Positions 53,690-61,935 of a DNA stretch of 64,000 nt are shown here, piece by piece. This DNA comes from Jiangella alba (GTDB taxonomy: Bacteria; Actinomycetota; Actinomycetes; Jiangellales; Jiangellaceae). Each line of letters starts with the position of its first letter. Within the stretch, counting starts at the first letter, position 1. The DNA is taken from NCBI RefSeq assembly GCF_900106035.1, contig NZ_FNUC01000004.1, forward strand, positions 558,001 to 622,000. The letters run 5' to 3'. The position numbers and the translations under genes were made by a program. The notes beneath the pieces were generated by a model. It did no database searches. It had not been told where the DNA came from and was given only the letters and a program-made list of their open reading frames with translations.

Positions 53690-54121
53690 GTGACTGCCGC
53701 ATTCGACATCGACTCTTTCCTCGCGAGGCCCTTGGCCGCCAGAGTGGCGACCAACGGGCCGACGGTGCGGCCCGCGTGGTACCTGTGGGAGGACGGAGCG
53801 TTCTGGATCCTGTCCGGCCCATGGGCGAGGCTGCTCGACCACGTGCGCTCCGATCCGGCCCTGGCCGTGGTCGTCGACGAGTGCGACGTGGTCACTGGCG
53901 TCGTCCGTCAGGTCATCGCACGCGGCGTGGCGGAGGTCCTCCCCTTCGATGTGCCGCGTGGACGACGCAAACTGACTCGTTATCTCGGCCCTGACGAATC
54001 GGCCTGGGACGCGCGGTTCCGGCATTACCTGCACGACGATCCCACGACGAACGGCACGGTCTGGCTACGCCTGGAACCAGCCCGGCTCATCGCGTCGGAC
54101 CTCAGTTACCGAACGGCCTGA
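53690..54121 (+). CDS. PPOX-class flavin- or F420-dependent oxidoreductase
   Basis: The 143-residue split-barrel protein has RPLAARVATNGPTVRPAWYLWEDGAFWILSG near its start and ends with a short helix–strand unit, the architecture of pyridoxamine-phosphate-oxidase-like proteins that bind FMN or F420 in actinobacteria. Substrate unknown. AGAGGA is eight bases before GTG 53690, but the promoter geometry suggests a leaderless transcript as well. A strong stem-loop (54172–54211) lies 50 bases downstream. Confidence 0.82.
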   Translation: MTAAFDIDSFLARPLAARVATNGPTVRPAWYLWEDGAFWILSGPWARLLDHVRSDPALAVVVDECDVVTGVVRQVIARGVAEVLPFDVPRGRRKLTRYLGPDESAWDARFRHYLHDDPTTNGTVWLRLEPARLIASDLSYRTA

Positions 54122-54171
54122 ACGCGCCGGCGCCGCGAGCGGACCTGATCATGGCGCCGGACGAGGGATGA

Positions 54172-54211
54172 CCCCGCGCCCGCCGGCCGGGAGGGACCGA
54201 CGGGCGCGGGG
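54172..54211. terminator. Stem-loop terminator after the PPOX gene
   Basis: CCCCGCGCCCG (54172–54182) and CGGGCGCGGGG (54201–54211) pair perfectly over 11 bases with an 18-base loop. It lies between the PPOX and aldo/keto reductase genes and separates their transcripts. Confidence 0.6.
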
Positions 54212-54327
54212 CCGGCTCAGGGTCGCTGAGCGCACGTCGCGCGTGACCATACCCGCGGTCCAGCGGCACCGAAACCGGCTCGGCGGAAGAACGCCGCCCA
54301 GGTCGACGCGGGCGGGGGCACCAGCGC

Positions 54328-54358
54328 TTGACTTCGAGCGCGCTCGAAACCGTAGCGT
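54328..54358 (+). promoter_or_regulatory. MerR-type promoter with 19-bp spacer before the aldo/keto reductase
   Basis: TTGACT (54328–54333) and TAGCGT (54353–54358) are separated by exactly 19 bases that contain the perfect palindrome TTCGAGCGCGCTCGAA (54333–54348). ATG 54365 lies seven bases after the -10 box without a Shine–Dalgarno site, so the message is probably leaderless. Confidence 0.65.
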
Positions 54359-54364
54359 CGCGGG

Positions 54365-55417
54365 ATGCGCTATCGACCGCTCGGCGGCACCGGCATCCAC
54401 GTCAGCCCCTACTGCCTGGGCGCCATGATGTTCGGCGCGGCCGGCAACCCCGACCACGACGACAGTGCCCGCATCATCCACGCCGCGCTCGACCGTGGGA
54501 TCAACTTCGTCGACACGGCGGACATGTACTCGGCCGGCGAGTCGGAGGAGATCGTCGGGAAGGCGCTGCAGGGCCGCCGCGACGACGTGGTGCTGGCGAC
54601 GAAGGTGCACTTCCCGCTGACTGAGGGGCCGAACCACAGCGGCAACTCGCGCCGCTGGATCATCACCGCCGTCGAGGACAGCCTGCGCCGGCTGCAGACC
54701 GACTGGATCGACCTCTACCAGGTGCACCGGCCCGACCCCACGACCGACGTCGAGGAGACGGTGTCGGCGCTGAGCGACCTCGTGCGCCAGGGCAAGGTCC
54801 GCGCGTTCGGCCACTCCACGTTCCCGGCCGAGGAGATCGTCGAGGCGCAGCACGTGTCCGAACGGCGCGGACTGCTGCGCTTCCGCACCGAGCAGCCGCC
54901 GTACTCGCTGCTGGCCCGCGGCATCGAGACGTCGGTGCTGCCGACCTGCCGGCGCTACGGCCTGGGCGTCCTCACGTGGAGCCCGCTCGCCTCCGGCTTC
55001 CTGTCCGGCCACCACCGCAAGGGCCGCCCGATCGACCTGACGACGGGACGGGCGAGGCTGGCGCCCGGGCGGTTCGACCCGGCGCTGCCGGTGAACGCGG
55101 CCAAGCTCGAGCTGGTCGAGCGGCTGATCGAGGTGGCCGACGACGCGGGGTGCACGCTGCCGCGGCTGGCCGTCGCGTTCACGCTGGCGCACCCGGCGGT
55201 CACGTCGACGATCATCGGGCCGCGCACGATGGAGCAGCTGGAGTCGTTGCTCGACGGCGCCGAGGTCGCCCTGGACGACGCGACGCTGGACCGCATCGAC
55301 GCGATCGTGCCGCCCGGAAGCAACGCCTATCGCCCCGACGGCGCGTGGACGCCGGTCTCGCTCTCCGATCCGGCGCTTCGGCGCCGTCCATTGAGTGAGC
55401 GCAGCGCCGCCGGATAA
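54365..55417 (+). CDS. Aldo/keto reductase
   Basis: The 350-residue TIM-barrel oxidoreductase has the catalytic tetrad Asp (FVDTAD, near 50), Tyr (MYSAGESE, near 55), Lys (VLATKVHFPL, near 80) and His (LYQVHRPDP, near 120). The NADPH pocket is GPRTMEQLESLL near 282. It reduces aldehydes or ketones. Control by a MerR-type activator is suggested by its promoter and would fit a role against reactive carbonyls or drugs, but no such regulator is encoded nearby. Confidence 0.92.
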   Translation: MRYRPLGGTGIHVSPYCLGAMMFGAAGNPDHDDSARIIHAALDRGINFVDTADMYSAGESEEIVGKALQGRRDDVVLATKVHFPLTEGPNHSGNSRRWIITAVEDSLRRLQTDWIDLYQVHRPDPTTDVEETVSALSDLVRQGKVRAFGHSTFPAEEIVEAQHVSERRGLLRFRTEQPPYSLLARGIETSVLPTCRRYGLGVLTWSPLASGFLSGHHRKGRPIDLTTGRARLAPGRFDPALPVNAAKLELVERLIEVADDAGCTLPRLAVAFTLAHPAVTSTIIGPRTMEQLESLLDGAEVALDDATLDRIDAIVPPGSNAYRPDGAWTPVSLSDPALRRRPLSERSAAG

Positions 55418-55550
55418 AGCTGTGTCAGGTCGACGGCATCAGCGCGCCGTCCGCGTCACATTCCGGTGGACTAAGAGGTCGCACATTCTGGCCGAATGGC
55501 CGATAAGAAAGATGATGTGCGAGAAAAGAAAGCGACCGTTGAAAGTAGCG

Positions 55551-55583
55551 GACACGGGCGGCCGGTTGCCCACCGCCCGTGTC
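55551..55583. terminator. Stem-loop, probable terminator of AKR
   Basis: An 11-base perfect stem with an 11-base loop lies 134 bases downstream of the aldo/keto reductase stop. No T-tract follows. Confidence 0.5.
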
Positions 55584-55667
55584 GACGCCTGGCGGCTGGT
55601 GCGATGCGACAGCGCAGCCATACCCCACCCGGGGCTGACTCCGTCGCACTCGCGACGCCGACCGATC

Positions 55668-55697
55668 TCGTGTGATCCTGCACCACAGGTCACACGA
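55668..55697. terminator. Stem-loop, probable terminator of bldC
   Basis: Twelve paired bases with a single bulged T and a five-base loop (CACCA) lie 130 bases downstream of the bldC stop on the minus strand. A regulator site is an alternative because the outer arms contain TGTGA/TCACA. Confidence 0.45.
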
Positions 55698-55826
55698 CTT
55701 CTAGTTACGCGTTCCCGCGCAGCCCCCGCCGCAGGCCTGGCCCGCCGCCTACGGGCCCAGCCTTGACTTCCCCGTTACCGCCCCCGCTCGGCATGGTCGA
55801 GCGTATGGTGGGACGATTCTCACCCC

Positions 55827-56048
55827 TTAGAGCTCGCCGACCTCGACGCGCTCCACTGCGGACCCTTGCCCGTTGAGCAGCGCACGCACCTCGGACTCGC
55901 GGTACCGCCGGTGGCCACCGAGCGTCCGGATCGACGTGAGCTTGCCGGCCTTGGCCCACCGGGTCACCGTCTTCGGATCCACCCGGAACATGGCCGCCAC
56001 CTCGGCAGGAGTGAGGAGGGGCTCGGCGTCTTGTGTCCTGGTCGCCAT
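55827..56048 (-). CDS. bldC: BldC, MerR-like developmental regulator
   Basis: The 73-residue protein contains LLTPAEVAAMFRVDPKTVTRWAKAGKLTSI and LGGHRRYRESEVRALL, virtually the BldC sequence known from Streptomyces, where this single-domain DNA-binding protein controls entry into development. It binds direct repeats head to tail. AGGAGGTGACG precedes ATG 56048. Its position near vdh, DUF3073, purM and purF matches the conserved actinobacterial order, here with a DHA2 exporter inserted upstream. Confidence 0.96.
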   Translation of the reverse strand: MATRTQDAEPLLTPAEVAAMFRVDPKTVTRWAKAGKLTSIRTLGGHRRYRESEVRALLNGQGSAVERVEVGEL

Positions 56049-56070
56049 CGTCACCTCCTTAGATCCCATA

Positions 56071-56086
56071 GCGGGAGGTTTCCCGC
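56071..56086 (-). promoter_or_regulatory. 5'-UTR hairpin of bldC
   Basis: GCGGGA (56071–56076) and TCCCGC (56081–56086) form a perfect six-base stem with a four-base loop, 23 bases upstream of the bldC start and just before its ribosome-binding site. Confidence 0.4.
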
Positions 56087-56190
56087 CACACCGGATATTC
56101 CACCTTGTCGACCCCCTCGAACGACACCGCCCGTACGGCTCGACCCAAGCCAGCCATTCGGATGATGTCCACCCAGGGTGTCTCTAGCCT

Positions 56191-56208
56191 ACGTAAGGTT
56201 CACGTAAG
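56191..56208. promoter_or_regulatory. Tandem ACGTAAG repeats upstream of bldC
   Basis: ACGTAAG occurs at 56191–56197 and 56202–56208, an 11-base period, about 145 bases upstream of bldC. BldC proteins bind direct repeats, so autoregulation is possible; this is inference. Confidence 0.4.
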
Positions 56209-56240
56209 CCGCGAACCGGCCCAACTCGTGCGGGACCGGC

Positions 56241-57878
56241 CTACCCGGCATCGGAGATCGTCCGCGTGCCGGCACCACCCACCTCGGCTTCTCGTCGCGT
56301 TCGTCCACCCTTGACTGCGAGACACAGCAGTGCCCCACATGCCACGGCGGCGACCGGAACGATCAGCGTCGGCTTCATTGCATCAACATAGCCCTGTATG
56401 AACACATCGTGGGCCATTTCGGCGATCTTTCCCGCGACTTCTTGAGAAACTCCCGGTGGAAGTGCCATGTCAATTCCACCTTCCGCGCCGCTGACCTGCA
56501 GACCTCCCTCAGCGGCCCCCGCGAAACCGTCGATGAACGGTCGTTGCGCGTCCGGCGGCAAAGCCGTTGCGGCCGCAACGGCCTCGGAATGCAGACGGCT
56601 CGCGAGCAGCCCTTGCAGCACCGCCCCGACGACCGCACTACCCACCACCTGGCCCAGTTGACGGTTCGTGTTCAGCACCCCGGACGCCGCGCCGGCCACC
56701 CGTCCGGGCACGTCGCGCATCGCCACGGTGTTCATGGGGGCGAAGATGCACCCCAGCCCCAACCCCGCGACCAGCAGCGACGGCAGGAAGTGCCACCACT
56801 GCGCGGTGTCGGTGGCCACCACGGCGAAGGACAGCACGCCGGCGCCATAGAGCAAGAGGCCCGCGATCAGGATGAACTTGCCGCCGACGCGGTCGGTGAA
56901 GCGGCCGGCGAACGGCGCCACGAACATCGAGACGACGGACATCGGCGCGAGCGTCAGCCCCGCCTCCAGCGCGGTGTGCCCGAGCACCGTCTGCAGGTAG
57001 ATGGTGATCGGCAGGAAAGTCCCCACCATCCCGATGGCGACCAGCCCCGCCACGCCGTTCATCACCGAGTAGTTGCGGTCGTGGAACAGGCCGAACGGGA
57101 TCAGCGGCTCGCGGTCCTGACGCAGCGCCTGCAGCACGAGGAACACGGCCAGCAGGACGGAGCCGGCCACCAGCAGCGCCGGGATCGACACGAACTCCCA
57201 CACCTGCCCCCACCCGAACCGCTCGCCCTCGACCAGCCCGAAGGTCAGCAGGACGAGCGCCGCGCTGGCCAGCACGACGCCGGGAAGGTCGAGCCGGTGC
57301 CGCTCGCGCCGGGCCGACTCCGGGATGATCGACCACGCCATGGCCAGCACGACGACGCCCACCGGCACGTTGACGAAGAAGATCCAGCGCCAGTCGAACA
57401 CCGTCACCAGCAGCCCGCCCAGCGTCGGCCCGGCGACGGTGGCGACACCGGCCACCGCGCCCCAGATGCCGAACGCCGTCCCGCGTTTCTCCGGCGGGAA
57501 CGTCGTGATGAGCAGGGCGGACGTCTGTGGCATCAGGATCGCGGCGCCGATGCCCTGCACGACGCGGCAGGCGATCAGCATGGCCGGGCCCTGCGACAGC
57601 CCGCAGGCCAGCGACGCCAGCGTGAACACCGCGACGCCGATGATGAACATGGTGCGCTGGCCGCGCAGGTCGCCGAGGCGACCCGCCGTGATGACCAGCA
57701 CCGCCAGCATGATCACGTAGGCGTTGATCACCCACAGGATCTCGTCGAGCGACGCGCCGAGCTCGGTCATCATGCTCGGGATGGCGATGTTGACGATCGT
57801 CACGTCGAGCAGCGTCATGAAGAAGCCGAGACACAACGTGAGCAGGATCGCCCAGGGGTTCCCGTGCCATCGCCTCAC
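56241..57878 (-). CDS. DHA2-family (14-TM) drug/H+ antiporter
   Basis: The 545-residue protein has about 14 membrane segments. It shows LLDVTIVNIAIPSM (motif D1 of DHA2), GRLGDLRGQR (loop 2–3) and GPTLGGLLV (motif C of exporters). It pumps drugs or other hydrophobic compounds outward. The C-terminal domain contains an extra loop (450–505) before the last helices. GTG 57878 has AGGAGG seven bases upstream. It is divergent from vdh and ends 192 bases before the bldC start on the same strand. Confidence 0.92.
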   Translation of the reverse strand: MRRWHGNPWAILLTLCLGFFMTLLDVTIVNIAIPSMMTELGASLDEILWVINAYVIMLAVLVITAGRLGDLRGQRTMFIIGVAVFTLASLACGLSQGPAMLIACRVVQGIGAAILMPQTSALLITTFPPEKRGTAFGIWGAVAGVATVAGPTLGGLLVTVFDWRWIFFVNVPVGVVVLAMAWSIIPESARRERHRLDLPGVVLASAALVLLTFGLVEGERFGWGQVWEFVSIPALLVAGSVLLAVFLVLQALRQDREPLIPFGLFHDRNYSVMNGVAGLVAIGMVGTFLPITIYLQTVLGHTALEAGLTLAPMSVVSMFVAPFAGRFTDRVGGKFILIAGLLLYGAGVLSFAVVATDTAQWWHFLPSLLVAGLGLGCIFAPMNTVAMRDVPGRVAGAASGVLNTNRQLGQVVGSAVVGAVLQGLLASRLHSEAVAAATALPPDAQRPFIDGFAGAAEGGLQVSGAEGGIDMALPPGVSQEVAGKIAEMAHDVFIQGYVDAMKPTLIVPVAAVACGALLCLAVKGGRTRREAEVGGAGTRTISDAG

Positions 57879-57970
57879 CGTGCTACCTCCTCGGTACCGC
57901 CGGTCGTCCTAGAGTGAGCTTGACACCAGCCCGCACACCCCGCGGGCTCTGACGTGAAAGGGTCACCACC

Positions 57971-59062
57971 ATGACCAAGGCGTCGCCGCTGGTGTTCGGC
58001 CGACACACCGGACACGAGCAAGTCGTTTTCTGCCACGATGCCGGAAGCGGCCTACGAGCCATCATCGCGCTCCATTCCACTGCCCTCGGACCCGCCCTCG
58101 GCGGTACCCGCTTCTACCCGTATGAATCCGAGGACGCCGCACTCGAGGACGTCCTGCACCTCTCCCGCGGCATGACCTACAAGAACGCCCTCGCCGGTCT
58201 CGACCACGGCGGCGGCAAGGCGGTCATCATCGGCGACCCCGAGCTGGACAAGTCCGAGACGCAGCTGCGCGCCTACGGCCGGTTCGTCCAGTCCCTCGGC
58301 GGCCGCTACATCACCGCCTGCGACGTCGGCACCTACGTCGCCGACATGGACATCGTCGCCCGCGAGAGCCGGTGGGTCACCGGCCGCTCGCCGGCCGAGG
58401 GCGGCGCCGGCGACTCCAGCGTGCTCACCGCGTTCGGCGTGTTCCAGGGCATGCGCGCGGCCGCCGAGCGGCTGTGGGGCGGCACCAGCCTGGCCGGACG
58501 TCGGGTCGGCGTCGCCGGCGTCGGCAAGGTCGGCTCCAAGCTGACCGGCCTGCTCCTCGACGAGGGCGCCTCGGTCGTCGTCACTGACGTGTCCGAGCAC
58601 GCGCTCGACCAGCTGCGCGCCGCGCACCCGCAGGTCGACGTCGTCGACGACACCACCGCGCTGCTGGGCGCCGGCATCGACGTGTACGCGCCGTGCGCGC
58701 TGGGCGGCGCGCTCGACGACGACACCATGACGTTGCTCACCGAGGGCAAGGTGGCCGCCGTCTGTGGCGGGGCGAACAACCAACTCGCCCACGCCGGCAT
58801 CGAGAAGAGCCTCGACGACGCCGGCATCCTCTACGCGCCCGACTACGTCGTGAACTCCGGCGGCGTCATCCAGGTCGCCGATGAGCTGCACGGATTCTCG
58901 TTCGACCGGGCCAGGACGAAGGCCACGAAGATCTTCGACACCACCCGCGAGATCTTCCAGCTGGCCGCCGACGACGGCGTGCCTCCGGCCGTCGCCGCCG
59001 ACCGCCTGGCCGAGCGCCGAATCGCCGCCGTCAGTCGATTGCGCGACGTCTACCTGGGCTGA
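57971..59062 (+). CDS. vdh: Valine/leucine dehydrogenase
   Basis: The 363-residue amino acid dehydrogenase shows [32 protein letters not shown] with the catalytic lysines (near residues 76 and 88) and TACDVGT, then the NAD domain with [12 protein letters not shown] near 178. It oxidatively deaminates branched-chain amino acids to keto acids, feeding fatty-acid and polyketide starter supply in actinomycetes. Gene order with bldC and DUF3073 matches the valine dehydrogenase gene of Streptomyces. A GTGAAAGGG context precedes ATG 57971. Confidence 0.93.
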   Translation: MTKASPLVFGRHTGHEQVVFCHDAGSGLRAIIALHSTALGPALGGTRFYPYESEDAALEDVLHLSRGMTYKNALAGLDHGGGKAVIIGDPELDKSETQLRAYGRFVQSLGGRYITACDVGTYVADMDIVARESRWVTGRSPAEGGAGDSSVLTAFGVFQGMRAAAERLWGGTSLAGRRVGVAGVGKVGSKLTGLLLDEGASVVVTDVSEHALDQLRAAHPQVDVVDDTTALLGAGIDVYAPCALGGALDDDTMTLLTEGKVAAVCGGANNQLAHAGIEKSLDDAGILYAPDYVVNSGGVIQVADELHGFSFDRARTKATKIFDTTREIFQLAADDGVPPAVAADRLAERRIAAVSRLRDVYLG

Positions 59063-59210
59063 TGACGCACCGAGGCTCGCTAGTTGGTACCGGATGAGGC
59101 GGAACAGCCTCGGACCCTGTACCGTTATCCCTACGAGCAGATGTCATTCGAACGGAAACGAGGGCGTCCAGTGAGCTGGTCGCCCCGGTTTGTGCGAGGG
59201 GGTCGACCCT

Positions 59211-59432
59211 ATGGGGCGCGGCCGGGCCAAGGCCAAGCAGACAAAGGTCGCCCGTCGGTTGAAGTACCAGACTCTGGACACCGACTTCGGCGCTTTGCAG
59301 CGTGAGTTGGGCACCGACGGCGATGGCGATAGTCACACGGACCTCGACGAGGAGAACGACGGCGAGGAGTACGACGAGTACTCGCGCTACCTCGACGACG
59401 ATGACGACGAACCCCGTCGTCATGCGGGTTGA
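59211..59432 (+). CDS. DUF3073-family protein
   Basis: The 73-residue protein begins MGRGRAKAKQTKVARRLKYQ and ends in a very acidic tail (DDDDDEPRRHAG). This basic-head, acidic-tail layout is the DUF3073 family restricted to actinobacteria. Function unknown. GAGGGGG lies nine bases before ATG 59211. It is convergent with purM, with a strong terminator between them. Confidence 0.93.
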   Translation: MGRGRAKAKQTKVARRLKYQTLDTDFGALQRELGTDGDGDSHTDLDEENDGEEYDEYSRYLDDDDDEPRRHAG

Positions 59433-59458
59433 CCCGGGCCGTTAGCGAAAGATCGTCG

Positions 59459-59500
59459 GGCGGTCTGCCGTCCTCGGCTCGCCGAGGCCAGCAGACCGCC
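59459..59500. terminator. Strong bidirectional terminator between DUF3073 and purM
   Basis: GGCGGTCTGC (59459–59468) pairs with GCAGACCGCC (59491–59500), and inside it CCTCGG pairs with CCGAGG over a CTCG tetraloop. The two-tier stem serves both convergent genes. Confidence 0.75.
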
Positions 59501-59512
59501 TGAGCCGCTCGA

Positions 59513-60583
59513 TCAGCCGCGATAGGCGCCGTGCAGCGTCGCCGATCCGTCGCCGCCGACGACCTCTCCGGCGATCCACGCCGTCACCCCTCGATCCGTC
59601 AGCAGCCGCACCGCCGCGTCGGCCGCGTCCGCCGCCACGACGGCGACCATGCCGACGCCCATGTTGAGGGTCTTCTCCAGCTCCGGCTCCGACACCTCAC
59701 CGACGGCACCCACCAGCCCGAACACCGGCTGCGGCGTCCACGTGGCGCGGTCCAGCCGGGCCGTCACGGTGCCGGGCAGCACGCGGGCCAGGTTGGCGGC
59801 CAGCCCGCCGCCGGTGACGTGCGACATCGCGTGCACCTCGACGGCGGCCGCCAGCGCCAGGCAGTCCTGCGCGTAGATGCGGGTCGGCTCGAGCAGTTCC
59901 TCGCCCAGCGTGCGGCCCAGCTCCGGCACGTCGCGCTCCAGCGCCCAGCCGGCCCGCTCGAGGAGGACGTGCCGCACCAGCGAGTAGCCGTTGGAGTGCA
60001 GCCCCGACGACGCCATGGCGACGACGACGTCACCGGCGCGCACCCGCTCGGCCCCGAGCAGCGCGTCGGCCTCCACGACGCCCGTGACGGCCCCGGCGAC
60101 GTCGTACTCGTCCGGACCCAGCAGGCCCGGGTGTTCGGCCGTCTCGCCGCCGCTGAGCGCGCAGCCGGCCGTGACGCACGCCTGGGCGATGCCCTTGACG
60201 ATGGCGGCGGTGCGCTCCGGGACCACGCGGCCGCAGGCGATGTAGTCGGTCATGAACAACGGCTCGGCGCCGCACACGACGATGTCGTCGACGACCATGC
60301 CGACGAGGTCGAAGCCGATGGTGTCGTGGACGTCCATGCGCTGCGCCACCGCGACCTTGGTGCCGACGCCGTCGGTGCTGGTGGCCAGCAGCGGCCGCCG
60401 GTACGTCTTGAGCGCGCTGGCGTCGAACAGGCCGGCGAAGCCGCCGAGCCCGCCGACGACCTCGGGGCGGCGGGTCTTGGCGACCCACTCCTTCATCAGC
60501 TCGACGGCGCGGTCACCGGCCTCGATGTCGACCCCGGCACTGGCATAGGTGGCACCCGAGGGTGCGTTCTCACTGCTCGACAC
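59513..60583 (-). CDS. purM: Phosphoribosylformylglycinamidine cyclo-ligase
   Basis: The 356-residue enzyme of purine synthesis step 5 converts FGAM with ATP to AIR. It has SAGVDIEAGDRAVELMK at the start, LATSTDGVGTKVAVA near 75, ALSGGETAEHPG near 160 and MSHVTGGGLAANLARVLPG near 245. GTG 60583 is selected; it lies about ten bases after a GATACG element without Shine–Dalgarno, so the message may be leaderless. purF, usually next to it, lies 2.4 kb away beyond two inserted genes. Confidence 0.96.
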   Translation of the reverse strand: MSSSENAPSGATYASAGVDIEAGDRAVELMKEWVAKTRRPEVVGGLGGFAGLFDASALKTYRRPLLATSTDGVGTKVAVAQRMDVHDTIGFDLVGMVVDDIVVCGAEPLFMTDYIACGRVVPERTAAIVKGIAQACVTAGCALSGGETAEHPGLLGPDEYDVAGAVTGVVEADALLGAERVRAGDVVVAMASSGLHSNGYSLVRHVLLERAGWALERDVPELGRTLGEELLEPTRIYAQDCLALAAAVEVHAMSHVTGGGLAANLARVLPGTVTARLDRATWTPQPVFGLVGAVGEVSEPELEKTLNMGVGMVAVVAADAADAAVRLLTDRGVTAWIAGEVVGGDGSATLHGAYRG

Positions 60584-60643
60584 GGACAGAAGCGTATCCG
60601 GTAGGCTCTGCTCCAGCGTCCGGGCCGTGAGTCGCCCGGCCCG
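60578..60643 (+). promoter_or_regulatory. Promoter and 5' stem-loop of the GNAT transcript
   Basis: TCGACA (60578–60583) and TAGGCT (60602–60607) are spaced by 18 bases. A stem CGGGCC (60621–60626) / GGCCCG (60638–60643) follows and stands before the strong ribosome-binding site of a short leader ORF. The region overlaps the divergent purM promoter. Confidence 0.45.
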
Positions 60644-60661
60644 ACAGGAGAGGAGGTCGCG

Positions 60662-60709
60662 ATGTACCGCCATGGTTTCCGCGCCGCTCTCCACCATGAG
60701 GGCGGCTGA
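60662..60709 (+). CDS. Short leader ORF (15 codons) upstream of the GNAT gene
   Basis: ATG 60662 is preceded by AGGAGG at five bases, a stronger site than that of the gene itself. The ORF encodes MYRHGFRAALHHEGG and stops 16 bases before the GNAT start. Three His and two Arg in 15 residues recall leader peptides used for attenuation, but no codon run is long enough to be certain. It may instead couple ribosomes to the next gene. Confidence 0.55.
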   Translation: MYRHGFRAALHHEGG

Positions 60710-60725
60710 CTCTCCGAGGAGAGAC

Positions 60726-61679
60726 ATGCACCTCAGCATCACCCGTCCCAGCACGCCCGACCAGGCGCTCGCGCTGCTGCGCGGCGCCCGGTCCGAGCTG
60801 GGCACCTACATTGCCGATCTCGTCGTCACCGACGACCACCTCACCACCGCGTTCGCGGCCCGCAAGCGGCGGCCCGAGTGGGTCTGGACGGCCCACCGCG
60901 ACGGCCGCACCGTCGGCCGGGTGGCCGCCTGGGGCGCACCGGCCAACGACCACCCCTGGATCGTCGACCTGTTCGAGCTCGGCGCCGAGCCGGACCGCGT
61001 CGAGACCATGACGGAACTGCTCCGGCAGGCGGTCGCGGACCTGCGCGCGGGCGGGCTCGAGCAGGTCGAGCTGAACCTGCACCCGCCGGCCGGCTGGCGC
61101 GACGATCCGCCGCCCGCGCTGACCGACCTGCTGGCCGCGGCGAAGGCGGCCGGGTTCGAGATCCTGGTGACGCGGCGCCGGTTCCGCTGGACGCCGGACG
61201 CCGGTGTCCCGTCCGCCGGTGACCGGCTGCGGTTCGAGCCGGTCAGCGGGCCGGACGACCCCGCGCTGGCCGACGCGTACCGGCGCACGTTCGAGGGCAG
61301 CCTCGACGCGCACACCCAGCGGTCGCTGCGCACCCGCGACGCGGCCGAGCTGGCCGCCGAGGAACTGGCCGACATGATGCATTACGCCGGCCCGGTCGAC
61401 GGCTGGCGGGTCGCCTACGACGCCGACGGCGCGCTGGCCGGGCTCGTCACCGGCGACCCCGGCACGAAGGTGTTCACCGGCTACGTCGGCGTCGTGCCGG
61501 AGCAGCGTGGCCACGGGTACGCCCGCGAACTGCTGGCCTGGATGACGCGCTGGCAGGCCGAGCAGGGTGCGCAGAAGGTCGTCGGCGAGACCGACGACGC
61601 GAACGTCCCCATGGCGAACGCGTTCGAGGCCGTCGGATTCGTCCAGGAGAGCGCCCGCATCGACCTCGTGTCCGGCTGA
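60726..61679 (+). CDS. GNAT-family N-acetyltransferase
   Basis: The 317-residue protein carries a degenerate N-terminal half (about 1–150, RDGRTVGRVAAWG) and a canonical C-terminal GNAT domain with VGVVPEQRGHGYARELLAWM near 268, the acetyl-CoA pyrophosphate-binding loop (Q/RxxGxG/A). NVPMANAFEAVGFV follows. The two-GNAT design resembles mycothiol synthase-like and other actinobacterial acetyltransferases. Substrate unknown. GAGGAG precedes ATG 60726 and a leader ORF lies just upstream. Confidence 0.88.
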   Translation: MHLSITRPSTPDQALALLRGARSELGTYIADLVVTDDHLTTAFAARKRRPEWVWTAHRDGRTVGRVAAWGAPANDHPWIVDLFELGAEPDRVETMTELLRQAVADLRAGGLEQVELNLHPPAGWRDDPPPALTDLLAAAKAAGFEILVTRRRFRWTPDAGVPSAGDRLRFEPVSGPDDPALADAYRRTFEGSLDAHTQRSLRTRDAAELAAEELADMMHYAGPVDGWRVAYDADGALAGLVTGDPGTKVFTGYVGVVPEQRGHGYARELLAWMTRWQAEQGAQKVVGETDDANVPMANAFEAVGFVQESARIDLVSG

Positions 61680-61692
61680 GTTCCGCGGCGCG

Positions 61693-61720
61693 GGTGGGGT
61701 CGGCCGACGCCGGCCCCGCC
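61693..61720 (+). terminator. Stem-loop terminator after the GNAT gene
   Basis: Arms 61693–61703 and 61710–61720 pair over 11 positions, two of them G–U, with a six-base loop. It starts 14 bases after the GNAT stop codon. Confidence 0.6.
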
Positions 61721-61889
61721 CGCCGTCGCGGCGGCGGCTGGTAGAACGGGCGGTCGACGCGCCTCGCGCCCCCGACTACTGGTTTCCACGGCAGTGCCCG
61801 CGAGCCCTGGCCTGGGTCACGCCGAACCGGTCGAACCGCTGGGCCGGCCGAGCAGGTCGGTGATCTGTTCCGGCTGCGCAACGCGGCGG

Positions 61890-61935
61890 CCTGACGCAGC
61901 CCGGAGGGCGACCGCCGTGCCGGGCAGGCGTCAGG
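61890..61935 (-). terminator. Stem-loop terminator of the SH3-domain gene
   Basis: CCTGACGC (61890–61897) pairs with GCGTCAGG (61928–61935), with an inner CCCGG/CCGGG stem. The outer arm includes the stop codon of the SH3-domain gene, so the hairpin begins within its end. Confidence 0.55.

Larger units (their letters stand above)
55418..55826. other. 409-base intergenic region with two stem-loops
   Basis: No gene is supported; reading frames here lack start context and family character. GACACGGGCGG (55551–55561) pairs with CCGCCCGTGTC (55573–55583). TCGTGTGA-T-CCTG (55668–55680) pairs with CAGG-TCACACGA (55686–55697). The segment 55490–55550 is unusually AG-rich. The hairpins are probable terminators for the convergent AKR and bldC transcripts. 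Confidence 0.5.

Noticed and set aside
55668-55697. CRP/FNR-type operator (TGTGA…TCACA)
   Set aside because: The half sites are 14 bases apart instead of six and the inner sequence pairs as a stem, so a hairpin is the better explanation.
55395-55766. A 123-codon gene downstream of the aldo/keto reductase
   Set aside because: It overlaps the AKR end, has no ribosome-binding site and passes through two stem-loops. Its composition does not resemble a protein.
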